Assembly: GCA_030035585.1 (NCBI GenBank)
Contig: CM057462.1
Location: 137,976,734-138,040,733, forward strand
Reading direction: 5' to 3'
Origin: Dugong dugon
Taxonomy: Eukaryota; Chordata; Mammalia; Sirenia; Dugongidae
Length of the DNA stretch: 64,000 nucleotides
In this document: positions 9,049-22,410 of the stretch, in pieces
Layout of the letters: the number at the start of each line of letters is the position of its first letter
How positions within the stretch are numbered: position 1 is the stretch's first letter
Notes under the pieces: generated by a model
What the model was told of the DNA's origin: nothing
Databases searched by the model: none
Seen by the model: only the letters and a program-made list of their open reading frames with translations
Program-made: the position numbers and the translations under genes

Positions 9049-11520
9049 TACACTTTAAAGAGGTCTTTTGCAGCAGATTTTCCCAATGCAATATGTCATT
9101 TGATTTTCTGACTGCTGCTTCCATGGGTGTTGATTGTGGATCCAAATAAAATGAAATCCTTGACTACATCAATCTTTTCTCCATTTATCATGATGTTGCT
9201 TATTGGTCCAATTGTGAGGATTTTTGTTTTCTTTTTATTGAGGTGTAATCCGTACTGAAGCTGTAGTCTTTGATCTTCGTCAGTAAGTGCTTCAAGTCCT
9301 CTTCACTTTCAGTAAGCAAGGTTGTGTCATCTGCATAACGCGGGTTGTAATGATTCTTCCTCCAATCCTGATGCCCCGTTCTTCTTCATATAGTCCAGCT
9401 TCTCAGATTATTTGCTCAGCATATAGACTGAATAAGTATGGTGAAAGTATACAACCCTGACACACACCTTTCCTGACTTTAAACCACACAGTATCCCCTT
9501 GTTCTTTTTGAATGACTGCCTCTTGATCTATGTACAGGTTCCTCATGAGCACAATTAAGTGTTCTGGAATTCACATTTTTAGCAATGTTATCCATAATTT
9601 GTTATGATCTACACAGTCAAATGACTTTTCATAGTCAAAAAGTCACAGATAAACATCTTTCTGGTATTCTCTGCTTTCAGCCATGATCCATCTGACATCA
9701 GCAATAATATCCCTGGTTCCACCACCTCTTCTGAAACCAGCTTGAATTTCTGGCATCTCCCTGTCCATGTACTGCTGCAGCTGCTTTTGAATGATTTTCA
9801 GCAAAATTTTACTTGCATCTGCTATTAATGATATTGTTCGATAATTTCAGCATTCAGTTGAATCACCTTTCTTTGGAATAGGCATAAATATGGATCTCTT
9901 CCAGTCTGTTGGCCAGGTAGCTGTCTTCCAAATTTCTTGGCATAGACGAGTGAGCACTTCCAGCGCTGCATCTGTTTGTTGAAATATCTCAACTGGTATT
10001 CTGGCAATTACTGAAGCCCTGTTTTTCGCCAATGACTTCAGTGCAGCTTGGATCTCTTCCTTCAGTACCATTGGCTCCTGATCATATGCTACCTTCTGAA
10101 ATAGTTGGACATTGACCAACTCTTTTTGGTATAGTGACTGTGTATTCCTTCCATCTTCTTTTGATGCTTCCTGTGTTGTTAATATTTTCCCCATAGAATA
10201 CTTCAATATTGCAACTCGAGTCTTGAATTTTTTCTTCAGTTCTTTCAGCTTGAGAAATGCTGAGCGTGTTCTTCCTTTTTCATTTTCTAACTCTAGCTCT
10301 TTGCCCATGTCATTATAATTCTTTACTTTGTCTTCTTGAGCCACCCATTGAAATCTTCTGTTCAGCTCTTTTACTTCATCATTTCTTCCATTTGCTTTAG
10401 CTGCTCAATGTTCAAGAGCAAGTTTCAGAGTCTCTTCTGACATCCATTTTGGTCTTTTCTTTCTTTACTGTTATTTTAATGACCTTTTGCTTTCTTCATG
10501 TATGAAGTCCTTGATGTTGTTCTACAACTCTTCTGGTCTTCAGTCATTAGTGTTCAATGTGTCAAATCTATTCTTGAGATGGTCTCTAAATTCAGGTGGG
10601 ATATACTCAAAGTGGTACTTTGGCTCTTGTGGACTTGTTCTAATTTTCTTCAGCTTCAACTTGAACTAGCATATGAGCAATAGATAGTCTGTCCTGGACT
10701 TGTTCTGACTGATGATATTGAGCTTTTCCATGGTCTCTTTCCCCAGATGTAGTTGATTTGATTCCTGTGTATTCCATCTGGTGAGGTCCATGTGTATAGT
10801 CACTGTTTATGTTGTTGAAAAAACATGTTTGCAATGGAGAAGTCTTGCAAAATTCTATCACGGGATCTCTGGCATCGTTTCTATCACCAAGGCCATATTT
10901 TCCAACTACCAATCCTTCTTCTTTGTTTCCAACTTTCTCATTCCAATCAACAGTAATTATCAATGCATCCTGATTATATGTTTGATCAATTTCAGACTGC
11001 AGAAGTTGATAAAAATCTTCAATATCTTCCTCTTTGGCCTTAGTGGTTGGTGCGTAAATTTGAATAATAGTCTTATTAACTGGTTTTCCTTGTAGGTATA
11101 TGGATATTATCCTATCACTGACAGCACTGTACTTCAGGATAGATCTTGATGTTCTTTTTGATGATGAATGCAACACTATTCCTCCTTAAGCTGTCATTCC
11201 CGGCAAGGTAGACCACATGATTGTCTGATTCAAAATGGTCAATACCGGTCCATTTTAGCTCACTGATGACTAGAATATTGATGTTTATGTGTTCCATTTC
11301 ATTTTTGATGACTTCCAGTTTTCCTAGATTCATACTTCATACATTCTATGTTCTGATTATTAATGGGTGTTTGCAGCTGTTTCTTCTCATTTTGAGTCAT
11401 GCCACATCAGCAAATGAAGGCCCCGAAAGCTTGACTCCATCCATATCATTAAGGTCAACTCTACTTTGAAGAGGCGGCTCTTCCCCAGTCATCTTTTGAG
11501 TGCCTTCTAACCTGAGAAAA
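9049..11520 (-). pseudogene. RTE LINE body: endonuclease and reverse transcriptase, broken
   Basis: This is the rest of the RTE element. On the minus strand the start of the protein is near 11333 (MNLGKLEVIKNEM, then 'ILVISELKWTG', the APE endonuclease). The piece at 11176-10640 has 'IIQIYAPTTKAKEEDIEDFY', and 10344-9847 covers the region before the polymerase with 'ALKSLAKNRASVIARIPVEI'. Frames are disrupted at several points. Without the L1 the element is about 3.0 kb, close to full RTE length. RTE protein nicks DNA and copies its RNA at the target. Confidence 0.85.
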
Positions 11521-11594
11521 GTTTTTTGTTCTTTATTCGTTAGGTTCTTTATTCCTTAGGAGGCAATAAATTGATCCCTTTTTTACAGTAAAAC

Positions 11595-12005
11595 TGTATG
11601 TCATGGATTAAATTGTGTGCCTCCTCCGGCCCCAAATATGTGTTGGAATCCTAAATCCTTTACCTGTGGATGTAATCCTGTTTAGGAATAAGGTTTTTTT
11701 ATGTTAATGAGGCAGTATCAGTGTAGGGCGTGTCCTAAATCAAATCATTTCTGAGTTATAAGCAAATAGACACAGAGACAAGCAAGCCACAAACAGGGGA
11801 AGATAGCCGCCATGTGAAGATCGCCAAGCAACTGAGGAACACCAGGAGACGAGGATCTTCCCTCAGAGATGACAGAGAGAGCCTTCCTCTAGAAATGGTG
11901 CCCTAAATTCAGACTTATAGTTTCCTGAGCTGTGAAAAAATTTCTGTTCTTTAAAACCACCCATTTATGGTATTTCTGTTACAGCAGCACTGGGAAAATA
12001 AGACA
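11595..12005 (+). mobile_element. MLT1-type LTR (ERVL-MaLR)
   Basis: It begins TGTATGTCATGGATTAAATT and ends 'gggaaaataagaca', with MLT1 landmarks between ('ccccaaatatgtgttgga', 'agatagccgccatgtgaag', 'tttctgttctttaaaaccac'). A solo LTR; no internal coding region. Confidence 0.8.
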
Positions 12006-12309
12006 TTATAAAGTCAATATATATATGATAGATTCTGAGTATTCAGAAAAAAAAAAAATCGAGATGATTCATGCCTTAGGAGCAGCTGACAAGGAGGTGG
12101 AGCTCCAATGCAACAATCAGTTAGGAAGTTATTATAAAATTCCAGGTGAAAGATGATAAAATCCTAAACTCAACATTGGACAGAAGCAAAAAAAAAAAAA
12201 AGAACAGTTTCATCTCCAAACCTGATGAAAGATTAAATGTTCAAGAGGAAGGAGTGCATTGTAAGGCCTAAAATTTCATTTGCTGCTTTGACATCTTTGA
12301 GCCTGAATC

Positions 12310-12740
12310 TCAAAGACCTAACTGTGAGTTCCCTTGCTCTTGCCAGATATGCCCCCCACCCAGAGTGAAAGACTCCCTACCCAGCTGGCTCCTTTATCAG
12401 CCACGCCAGCTGCACTCTATCTGGTTCTAAACCTAATGGGTTTCACTTCCCTGATAGCCTGCAGAATTACTCAAACAAGCCAATCACATCGTCCTGCAGG
12501 AAAGATGGGGCACCCCAATCTCTTGTTACCACTACAAAGCTTGCCTCCCACAGTCCCTACTAGTTTCCTCTAATCCTGAGTGAGACCCTCGTGTAGTTCT
12601 GCATGGTATGTGGTGTCCTTCTCCACTGAACTGTGAGTATATGTAACTAATAAACTGCTATCAACCTCATCTGTCCAGTGTCAAGTGTTGTGTGTTTCAC
12701 CATCTTGTACTGTTTAGGGTAGGGGGTCCCTCCTTCACCA
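12310..12740 (+). mobile_element. Possible ERV1-type solo LTR
   Basis: A CCAAT-like and AATAAA-containing layout: 'aagccaatcacatcg' near 12478, AATAAA near 12649 followed by a GT-rich stretch 'gtgttgtgtgtttcac', and an end near tccttca. The layout resembles gammaretrovirus-like LTRs. The 5' boundary and target duplication are not clear, and no internal genes are present. Confidence 0.4.
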
Positions 12741-13236
12741 ATGGGCTGAATAGAAGGTGATCAGAATAGAGAGATATGTTGAAGATGACTCCAGGCTTTT
12801 TAGCTAGGGTAACTTAATGGGGATACTATTAACCAAAGCAGTGATCATAAGAGAAAGAGCAGGATGAGGCGAAAGACAGGCAGAGTGTCTAGGCCATCCT
12901 ACAGGAGAGTTCTAAAAGTCTGAAGCTCTGGAGAAAAGTAAGGATGATAGGAAAGAATCTTTTAGTTGCCTGTAGGCAACAGTGGATGGTATGGAATTGG
13001 GTGAGAACATTTAGGGAGAGAAACTAAGGTGAGAGGAGGGTCAAGAATAGAGCACTAAGGAACACCATATAAGGAACACACGACAGGTAGGGAGCCAGTG
13101 AATGAGACTGTGAAGGAGCAGGCAGAGGATTAGTAGGAGAAATAAAGAGATACCGAGGCAGAAACTGAGTCAAGGAGGGATGTGTTATTTTCAGAGTCAA
13201 AGTGAAGGAGGATGAGGATTTAGGAGTCACTGAATT
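12741..13236 (-). mobile_element. L2 LINE remnant, reverse transcriptase region, antisense
   Basis: The purine-rich plus strand has 'gatgactccaggctttttag' and 'gagcactaaggaacaccata', matching inverted L2 polymerase sequence. It continues past an AfroSINE to about 13735, and more L2 3' sequence lies at 13786-13880 ('ctcctatgtgccaggcactg'). Confidence 0.55.
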
Positions 13237-13407
13237 TGCCCTGGTGGCACACCGGTTAAGAGCTGGCTGCAAACCAAAAGGTCTGCAGTTTGAATCCACC
13301 AGCCACTCCTTGGAAACACTATGGGGCAGTTCTACTCTGTCCTTATAGTGTTGCTATGAGTTGGAATCAACTTGATGGCAATGGGTTTGGTTTTGGTTTG
13401 GATTTGT
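13237..13407 (+). mobile_element. AfroSINE in L2
   Basis: Head 'gccctggtggcacaccggtt', tail 'gagttggaatcaacttgatg'. The first bases of the head are missing. Confidence 0.9.
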
Positions 13408-13410
13408 TAA

Positions 13411-13880
13411 TTAGAGGCCACTGCTGACCTAAGCCAAAGCTGTCTTAATGGAGTGGTGAGAGCTAAGAGGGGTGAGAATTCAATGGGAGATAAGGAAATA
13501 GAATCAGAAAATGAATACATTCTCCAGGAAAGAGAAGTGAGCTATGTGTAGGTAGCTTGAGAAGGAAGTTAAGTTCAGGGGAAGTTTTTATTAGGTTGTG
13601 GTAAGATGAGCTTTTTTTTTTTTTAGGTTGAGGGGAAGCAATCAGTGGAGAGTAGAGAATAAAGGTACATCAGAAAGGACATGACTGATGAAGCCAGTTC
13701 CTTTTGGAGGTAGAAGGAAAAGAGATGCTAATGAAAATCACTGCTTCACTATGGGAAAAAAAAAAATGAAATCATCTATATAGCCGTTAATTCATTGATA
13801 CAATAAGTTATCTACTGAGTACCTCCTATGTGCCAGGCACTGTTCTGTTGCTGGAAACAAGATAGGAAAAAATCCACACC
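13411..13880 (-). mobile_element. L2 LINE remnant continued
   Basis: Purine-rich DNA to about 13735, then a stretch carrying inverted L2 3'-end phrases at 13790-13870. Diverged; boundaries approximate. Confidence 0.45.
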
Positions 13881-13885
13881 CACGG

Positions 13886-14059
13886 ACTGAGAGAAGAACG
13901 AATAAATCTGTCTGGAAAGAACTACGGCCAGAATGCTCATTAGAAGCAAGGATGGCGAGACTTCGTCTCATATACTTTGGACATGTTATCAAGAGAGACC
14001 AGTCCCTGGAGAAGGACATCTTGCTTAGTAAAGTAGAGGGTCAGCAAAAAAGAGGAAGA
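13886..14059 (+). mobile_element. RTE LINE 3' segment, left of the nested full-length L1
   Basis: It reads 'gaagaacgaataaatctgtc', then 'acatgttatcaagagagacc' and a purine tract ending at the L1 junction, the sense-strand equivalent of the RTE at 7303-7803. It resumes at 22424. Confidence 0.9.
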
Positions 14060-14376
14060 GGAGACTTCTGGCAAAATGGTGCTCTAGGCAGAAGCACCAT
14101 GCCGTCCCTCCACAGCAAAGATCTGAAAAACTAAGCCGAACAGAGAAAACAACAATCCTGAAACCCTAAAACATCAAATGAAGAGATAAAGAACTCAGCC
14201 AAGGACAAAATGGAGTGAGAAAACTGACAGAGAATGGAGAGCAAGGAGAAATTCATGCAGAGGTCCCCTATCAGCTAACGCAGCGCGGATCCACCATCTT
14301 GGATTCCCATCAGAAACCAGCAAACAGGGGGTACGAGGAAGCAGCTTCACAGAGCTTCCAGCGGGAGACAAAACAA

Positions 14377-14942
14377 CCAGTAATTTGCGATGTACGCTTT
14401 CCTACCCCCCACCCTTCTTCACCCCCCACTCAGCCTCCTCTGCTTCCCGTGGCCACACTCTCTTGTCCGAGAAGCACCGGTTGCTTGGATTCCACCAGCC
14501 CGCACTAGCTGGCTCTCCGAGTGCCATTTGTTGGCTGCTGGTGTTGCTTTGTTCTGCTTCTTTTGATTTCTTCCTTACCTCTCACCACCTCCCTCTCCTT
14601 TCACTCAAATACCTGACTCTGTGCACCATCTTTGCTTCTTCCTGAGGGGCTGCAGAGCTCCAGTAATTTGTGATATACACTTTCCCACCTCCTACCCTTC
14701 TTCACCTCCACTCGGACTCCTCTGCTTTCTGTGACACAGTCTCTTGTCCAGGAAGCGCTGGTTGCTTGGATTCTACCAGCCCGCACTAGCTGGCTCTCTG
14801 AGTGCCATTTGTTGGCTGCTGGTGTTGCTTTCTTTCCGCTTGTTTTGATTTCTTCCTTACCTCTCACCACATCCCCCTCCTTTTGCTCAAATACCTGGCT
14901 CCATGCACCGTATTTGCTTCTTCCTGAGGGGCTGCGGAGCTC
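14377..14942 (+). repeat. Two tandem 283-bp monomers in the L1 5' UTR
   Basis: Unit 1 is 14377-14659 and unit 2 is 14660-14942. Both start 'ccagtaatttg' and end near 'gaggggctgc.gagctc', and share 'gagtgccatttgttggctgc' plus the following pyrimidine-rich text. Units differ by scattered substitutions and a few small indels. The arrangement resembles the promoter monomers known from mouse L1 families. Confidence 0.9.
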
Positions 14943-15976
14943 TGTTCGAGTGTGGAGCTGCTTCCTGGTCTGGGCTGCTGCACTGGTGGGATCCTGGGGT
15001 TTTTGTTCGTTTGTTTGTGTTGAATTGTTTGCTTGTTTTCTTTTCCTTTTCTTGAGTTGGGAGCCTGTTCTAGCCAGGTGGTGCTGCGTGGCTTGGAATC
15101 TACCCCCTTGGCTTGCACAGACAGGCAGAGGGATCTCTGAGGGCATTTCTTTTCACTTGGGGTTTTTTTGTTTTTTTTTCCTGTTTTTTGGGGGCTTTTC
15201 CTGTTCTTTTTTTTTTTTTTAATTTGTTTTCTTTTCTTTTCCCTCTTTTTCCCTTTTTGTCTTTCTTCATTTCTCAGTTTCTCATCTCTCTATATCTTCC
15301 TTCTCTTTCTGTTCCATGAATACCTGGCGTTGTATACCTCTATGCCTTCTAGCCAGGCTGTACTGCAACACCGGGGAACAACTTCCCCAGACCTCATAGC
15401 TGCACCAGTGGGATCCCTGGGAACTTTGCTGTTCTTTTCCCTTTCTGATTTTTATTTATTCATTCTTTTCTTTTCTTCCTCTTCCCCTTTTTGTTTTTCT
15501 CCATTTCATAGTCTCTCATCTCTCCGCTCCAACAGCAAGCTCCCCTAGCATTCTTTATTGTTTGTTTGTATGTTTTTGGCTCCTGTTCCTCTCTCCCATA
15601 CCCATCTTAGCTCTACACATAACAATCTTGCCACTACATCCTGCCTACCTGCACCATGCGCTTAACATCACACCTACAAGCAGCATAGGCACGGCCTACT
15701 GGAACCTGCCCTGCACTGATTACCAACCTGCCTTGGTGGCTGTAGTAAGTGCCACAAACTACCTGTCCCAGTAACTCCTCTTCAGCTAGACCTGCCCTGC
15801 CATACCATATCTGAGTGACTGACCCTGCCAATTGGAGAAGGAGGCAAAAAGTATTGTGCCCACAGACGAGCAAACAACAAAGAACACACAGCCCGCCTGC
15901 TCAGACATAGCCAAATTAAAAAAAATTGACAAAACAAACAAATCTACAATCAACAAATGAGAAAAATAACTACTGA

Positions 15977-17000
15977 ATGCCCCAAAGACAGCAGACAATA
16001 TCAAAACATTTACAAAAACAGGACAGGATGGTTCCAGTAGGCGTCCAAAATAAAACACCAGATAGCTTTCCAGTGGAAGAAAAGGCACTAGAACTACCTG
16101 ATAGGGAATTCAAATCTCTAATACTCAGAATTCTACAAAAGCTGAAGCAAAAAGCAGACAAAAATGAGGACAAAATAGACAAATTTGTGGAAAATACAGA
16201 CAAAAAAATTGGAAGAATTCAGGAAAATAATGCAGGAACAAAATGCCAAAATAAATCCACTACTAGAAATTATACAAAAACAACAATTAGAAATCCAAAA
16301 GATAAACAACAAGATTTTAGAAATGGACAGTGTCATAGAAGGGCTAAGAAGCAGATTTGAAACAGTGGAAGACAGGATCAGTGGAATTGAAGACAAACAC
16401 TTGGGTACAACTCAGTTTGAAGAAAACTCAGAAAAAAGAACAAAGAAAAATGAAGAGACCCTGAGAGTTATGTGGGACAAAATCAAAAGCAAAAATTTTC
16501 GAGTGATTGGAGTTCCAGAACGGGGAGAAAACAGAAAACACAGAGAGGATCACTGAAGAACTGCTGACAGAAAACTTCCCCAATATCATGAAAGATGAAA
16601 AGCTGGCCATCCAAGAAGCTCAGTGAACCCCATATAGAATAGACCCCCCCAAAAAATCACCAAGGCATATCATAATCACTCGCCAAAACCAAAGACGAAC
16701 AAAGAATCCTGAGAATAGCTTGTGAAAAACAAGAAGTCACATACAGAGGAGAAACAATAAGACTAAGCTCAGATTATTCAGCAGAAACGGTGCAGGCAAG
16801 AAGGCAATGGGATGACATATATAAAATCTTGAAAGAAAAAAATTGTCAGCCAAGAATAATATATCCTGCAAAACTCTCGTTCAGATATGATGGTGAATTT
16901 AGGTCATTTCCAGATAAACAGAAATTAAGGGAATATGTAAAAGCCAAACCAAACTTACAAGAATGATTAAAGGGAGTTCTTCAATCTGAGAATAACCAAC
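15977..17000 (+). pseudogene. L1 ORF1 remnant (RNA-binding protein)
   Basis: The ORF1 protein normally trimerises through a coiled coil and binds L1 RNA. The N-terminal piece contains 'EEKALELPDREFKSLILR'; after a frame change the coiled-coil-like 'IIQKQQLEIQKINNKIL' and the RRM-edge motif RVIGVPE (near 16500) follow. The C-terminal part still shows 'RIIYPAKLSFRYDGEFRS' near 16860-16910. At least two frameshifts and stops interrupt it. Confidence 0.85.
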
Positions 17001-17451
17001 TGCAGCTCACAGGCAGAATCTAGGACACAGGATCGTACCAGCCAGATACCAATCTAGCAAATGAACTCTCAAGGACTATCCAAAACCAAAAGAAATACAA
17101 CAGGGAATCAGAGCAGTTAATCAGTAAATGACAACAACATCAAAACAATAAAAGAGGGAATAAATGGCATAGGTATAGAACCTTCTAATGGAGAGGAAGG
17201 CAAAGCGATACCAAGTAATAATAGACTGCTTCAAACTTAGAAAGATAAGGGTAAAGTTCATGGTAACCACAAAGAAAGTTAACAAACATACTCATAAAAA
17301 TAAAGAGGAAAAACACAACATCTCAGCAAAAACAAAACCTACAAAAACAAAAGAAATGAAAAAAAAAAAAATCCACAAACAAAAGTAACTTAGCACAGGA
17401 GAGTAAGAAGAACAAAGAAAACGTCAGCACCACAAAAAAAAGCACTACAAA

Positions 17452-20400
17452 ATGACAGCAACAAATGCACATCTGTCAATAATTACACTGAATGTAAATG
17501 GACTCAATGCACCCATAAAGAGATGGAGAGTGACAGAATGGATAAGAAAACAGGATCCATCAATATGCTGTCTACAAGAGACACACCTTAGAAACAAAGA
17601 TGTGAATTTATTAAAAGTTAAGGCTGGAAAAAAATATATCAAGTTAACAACTGCCTAAAAAGAGCAGGAGTGGCAATACTAATCTCAGATAAAATAGACT
17701 TTAAAACAAAATTAACCATAAAAGACAAAGAAGGAAACTATGTAATGATTAAGAGTACTATCCATCATGAAGACATAACCATAATAAACATCTATGCACC
17801 CAACGACAGGGCTCCAAATACATAAAACAAACTCTAACAACACTGAAAAGAGAAATTGACAGTTCCACAATAATAGTAGGAGACTTCAACACACCAGTCT
17901 CGGTAAGGGACAGAACTTCAAGAAAGAAACTCAGCAAAGATACAGAAGACTTAAAGGGCACAATCAGCCAACTTGACCTCATAGACATATATAGAACACT
18001 CCATCCAACTGCTGCAAAGTACTCATTTTTTTCCAATGCACATGGAACGTTCTCCAGAATAGACCACATCTTAGGCCACAGAGCAATTCTTAAGAAGATC
18101 CAAAATGTTGAGATAATTCAAAGTCTCTTCTCTGACCACAATGCCATCAAGGTAGAAATTAACAACAGAAAGAGCAAGGAAAAAAAAAAAAATCAATCAC
18201 ATGGAAACTGAATAATACCCTGCTTACACATCACTGGGTAATAGAAGAAATCAGAGATGGAATCAAAAAATTCCTAGAATCAAATGAGAATGAAAACACA
18301 TCCTACCAAAACCTTTGGGACAATTTATAGCAATAGATGCACACATCAAAAAAGAAGCAAGGGACAAAATCAAAACATTATCTACAGAACTCAAACAAAT
18401 AGAAAGAGAACAGCAAAAAAAGCCCACAACCACCAGAAGAAAGGAAATAGTAGAGATCAGAGCAGAAATAAATGAAATAGAGAACAGAAAAACAATATAA
18501 AGAATCAACAAAACCAAAAGTTGGTTCTTTGAAAGAATCAACAAAATCGACAAACCACTGGCCAGACTGACAAAAGAAAAACAGGAGAGGATGCAAAGAA
18601 CCCAAATAAGAAATGAAATGGGGAACATTACAACAGACCCAACTGAAATAAAAAGGATTATAACAGAATATTATGAAAAACTATACTTTAACAAATTTGA
18701 AAACCTAGAGGAAATGGATAAATTTCTAGAAACACACTACTTACCCAAACTACAACAAAGTGATATTGAAAATCTGAACAGACCCATAACAAGAGAAGAG
18801 ATTGAAAAGGTAATAAAAAAACTCCCAACCAAAACAAGCCCTGGCCCAGATGGCTTCACTGCAGAATTGTACAAAACACTTACGGAAGAGCTTGTACCAG
18901 TACTACTCAAGCTATTTCAGAGCATAGAAAAGGAAGCAAGACTTCCAAATTCATTCTATGAAGCCAGCATAATGCTGATACCAAAACCAGGCAAAGATGT
19001 CACAAAAAAAGAAAATTACAGACCAATATCTCTCATGAATATAGATGTAAAAATTCTTAACAGAATTCTAGCCAGTAGAATTCAGCATCATATCAAAAAA
19101 ATAATACACTACAACCAAGTAGGATTCACACCAGGTATGCAAGGATGGTTCAACATTAGAAAATCAATCAACGTAATCCACCACATAAATAAAAGGTAAG
19201 AAAAGAATCACATGATCATCTCAATTGACACAGAAAAGGCATTTGACAAAGTCCAACACCCATTCCTGATGAAAACTCTCAATAAAATAGGTATAGAAGG
19301 GAAATTTGTCAACATAATAAAGGGCATCTAAGCAAAACCAATGGCCAACATCATTCTTAATGGAGAGAGGCTAAAAACATTCCCCTTGAAAACAGGAACG
19401 AGACAAGGATGCCCTTTATCACCACTCGTATTTAACATTGTGCTGGAAGTTCTAGCTAGAGCAATAAGGCAAGAAAAAGAAAAAAAGGGCATCCAAATTG
19501 GTAATGAAGAAGTCAAACTGTCCCTGTTTGCAGATGATATGATACTTAGAAACCCTAAAGACTCCATGAGAAATCTACTGGAACTAATAGAAAGATTGAG
19601 TAGAGTAGCAGGATATAAGCTAAACATAAAAAAATCAGTTGGATTCCTATAAGCCAACAAAGAGAATGATGAAAAGGAAATCAGGAGAGCAATACAATTT
19701 ACAATAACACCTAAAAAAATAAAATGCATAGGAATAAATCTAACCAGGGATGTAAAAGACCTATACAAAGAAAACTACAAAACACTACTGCAAGAAACCC
19801 AGAGGGATCTACATAAATGGAAAAACATCCCATGCTCACAGATAGGTAGACTCAACAAAGTGAAAATGACAATTCTACCCGAACCAATTTATAAACACAA
19901 TGCAATCCCGACACAAACACCAACAACATTCTTTAAAGAGATGGAAAATCTAATCATTAACTTTATATGGAAATGGAAGAAGCCCGGAATAAGTAAAGCA
20001 CTACTGAAGAAGAAGAATAAAGTTGGAGGACTCACACTACCTGACCTCAGAACCTACTATACAGCTACAGTAGTCAAAACAGCCTGGTACTGGTACAACG
20101 ACAGATACATTGACCAATGGAACAGAATTGAGAACCCAGATGTAAATCCATCCACCTACTTGATCTTCGACAAGTGCCCAAAGTCCATCAAATGGGGGAA
20201 AAGACAATCTTTTTAACAAATGGTGTTGGCAAAACTGGATATCCATCTGCAAAAAAATGAAACAGGACCCATACCTCACGCCGTATACAAAAACTGCTTC
20301 AAAATGGATCAAAAACCTGAATATAAAGCCTAAAACTATAAAGTTCATAGAAGAAAAAATAGGACCAACACTACAGGGCTTAGTACATGGCATTAACAGG

Positions 20401-21204
20401 ATACTAACCATAACCATCAATGCACAAACTCCAGAAGATAAGCTAGATAACTGGGATCTTCTAAAAATCAAACACCTGTGCTCTTCAGAAGACTTCACCA
20501 AAAGAGTCAAAAGAGAACCTACAGACTGGGAAAATCTTTTTGGACAGTACAAGTCAGACAAAGGTCTAATCTCTATATAATCTACAAGAAAATCCAACAC
20601 CTCTACAACAAAAAGACAAATAATCCTATTAAAAAATGGGCAAAGGAAATGAACAGACACTTCACCAAAGAAGACATTCAAGCAGCCAACAGACACATGA
20701 GGAAATGCTCGCGATCACTAGCCATTACAGAAATGCAAACTAAAACCACAATGAGATACTGTCTCATCCTGGCATTACTGGCACGAATCAAAAACTCTGG
20801 AAATAACAAATATTGCAGGGGCTGCAGGGAGATCAGAACTCTTATGCACTGCTGGTGGGAATGCAAAATGATACAACCATTTTGGAAAATGCTACAGCGC
20901 TTCTTCAGAAAGCTAGAAATAGACATACCATTTGATCCAGCAATCCCACTCCTAGGAATATATCCTAGAGAAATAAGAGTTGTCACTCAAATAGACATAT
21001 GCACACCTATGTTCATGGCAGCATTGTTCACAATAGCAAAATGATGGAAACAACCTAGATGCCCATCAACAGATGAATGGATAAACAAACTGTGGTACAT
21101 ACACACAATGGAGTACTATGCAACAAGAAAGAACAATGATGAATCTGTGAAGCATCTCATAACGTGGATGAAACTGGAGGACATTATGTTGAGTGAAATA
21201 AGTT
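17452..21204 (+). pseudogene. L1 ORF2 remnant (endonuclease and reverse transcriptase)
   Basis: It starts at the ATG at 17452. The first 68 codons include 'LSIITLNVNGLNAPIKRWR' and 'CCLQETHL' (endonuclease), then a frameshift. Polymerase blocks appear at 18591-19199 ('[19 protein letters not shown]', '[17 protein letters not shown]') and 19341-19652 ('[19 protein letters not shown]', with FADD encoded at 19527-19538). The C-terminal Cys-type region follows ('YCRGCREIRTLMHCWWECK'). Several stops and frameshifts make it non-functional. Confidence 0.92.
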
Positions 21205-22059
21205 AATCACAAAAGGACAAATATTGTAAGAGACCTCTATTGTAAAAACGCATGAAAAAGTTCACACACAAAATGTAACAATCTTTGTTGGTTACCAGGG
21301 ATGGGAGGGGTGGGGTGAGGGGAATACTAAATAGGCAATAGATAAGTGGTATCTTGGGTGAAGGGTGAGACAGTACACAACACAGGGGAAACCAGCACAA
21401 CTTGTACAAGGAAAGGTCATGGAAGCCCCATAGACACATCCAAACTCCCTGAGGGACTGAATTGCTGGGTGGAGGGCTGTGGGGACCATGGTCTCAGGGA
21501 ACATCTAGCTCAATTGGCATAACACAGTTTATAAAGACAGTTCTACATTCTACCTCGGTGAGTAGCATCTGGGGTCTTGAAAGCCTGTGAGCAGCCATCT
21601 AAGATACTCCACTAGTCTCATCCTTTCGGGACGGGGGGAGAATGAAGAGAACAGGATACAGGGAAGAGATTGGTCCAAAGGACTGATAGACCACAGCTAC
21701 CAGGGCCTTCACCAGACTGAGTCCAGTACAGCTAGATGGTGGCTGGCTACCACCACTGACCGCTCTGACTGGGATTGCAGCGGAAGGTTCTGGACGGAGC
21801 TGGAGAAGGATGTAGAACAAAATTCCAACTCACAAAAAGAAGACCAGATTTACTGGCCTAAAGGAGACTGGAGACACCCAGAGAGTGTGGCCCCCAGACA
21901 CCCTTTTAGCTTAGTGGTTAAGTCATTTCCGAGGTTCACCGTTCAGTCGGGGAGTGGACAGCCCCATGAAACCAAATGGGACTAATGAGGCACAGCATTC
22001 CAGGGACAAGGGCCAGAAGGCAGAAGGGGGACAGGAAAGCTGGTGATAGGGAACCCAAG

Positions 22060-22410
22060 GTTGAGTAAGGATAGGTTGATGTGTTGTGAGGTTGTTAACC
22101 ATTGTCACAGGGCAACATGTGTACTACCTGTTGAATGAGAGAGTATTTTGTTCTGTAGGCCTTCATCTAGAGTGAGAATAGCAGCACAACTGGAAGAGCG
22201 TAGTCGATGTCACTGAGCTGTGCATGTAGAAATTTTTGAAATGGAATATCTTTGGCTATGTATATTTTCACCAAAAAAAAAAAAAAAAAAGGTTGAGAAG
22301 GGAGAGGGTTGACATGTTGTGGGGTTGTCAACCAATGTCATAAAACAATATGTGTACTACTGTTTCATGAGAAACTATTTGTTCTGTAAGCCTTCACCTG
22401 AAGTACAATA
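22060..22410 (+). repeat. Duplicated 3' UTR segment of the L1
   Basis: The segment at about 22060-22190 recurs at about 22291-22410, sharing phrases such as 'ttgttctgtaggccttcatc' in slightly different form. An A18-like run (about 22273-22290) separates them. The truncated L1 at 33810-35149 carries only one copy. Confidence 0.85.

Noticed and set aside
12310-12740. Complete endogenous retrovirus
   Set aside because: Only LTR-like signals are seen; no gag, pol or env text lies nearby.
14601-15548. Frames of 120-180 codons on both strands near 15 kb
   Set aside because: They lie in the pyrimidine-rich L1 5' UTR and its monomers; composition is low complexity (Phe/Ser-rich or Lys-rich) with no recognisable protein.
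17188-17388. Lys-rich 66-codon frame near 17.3 kb
   Set aside because: It is the A-rich inter-ORF spacer of the L1.
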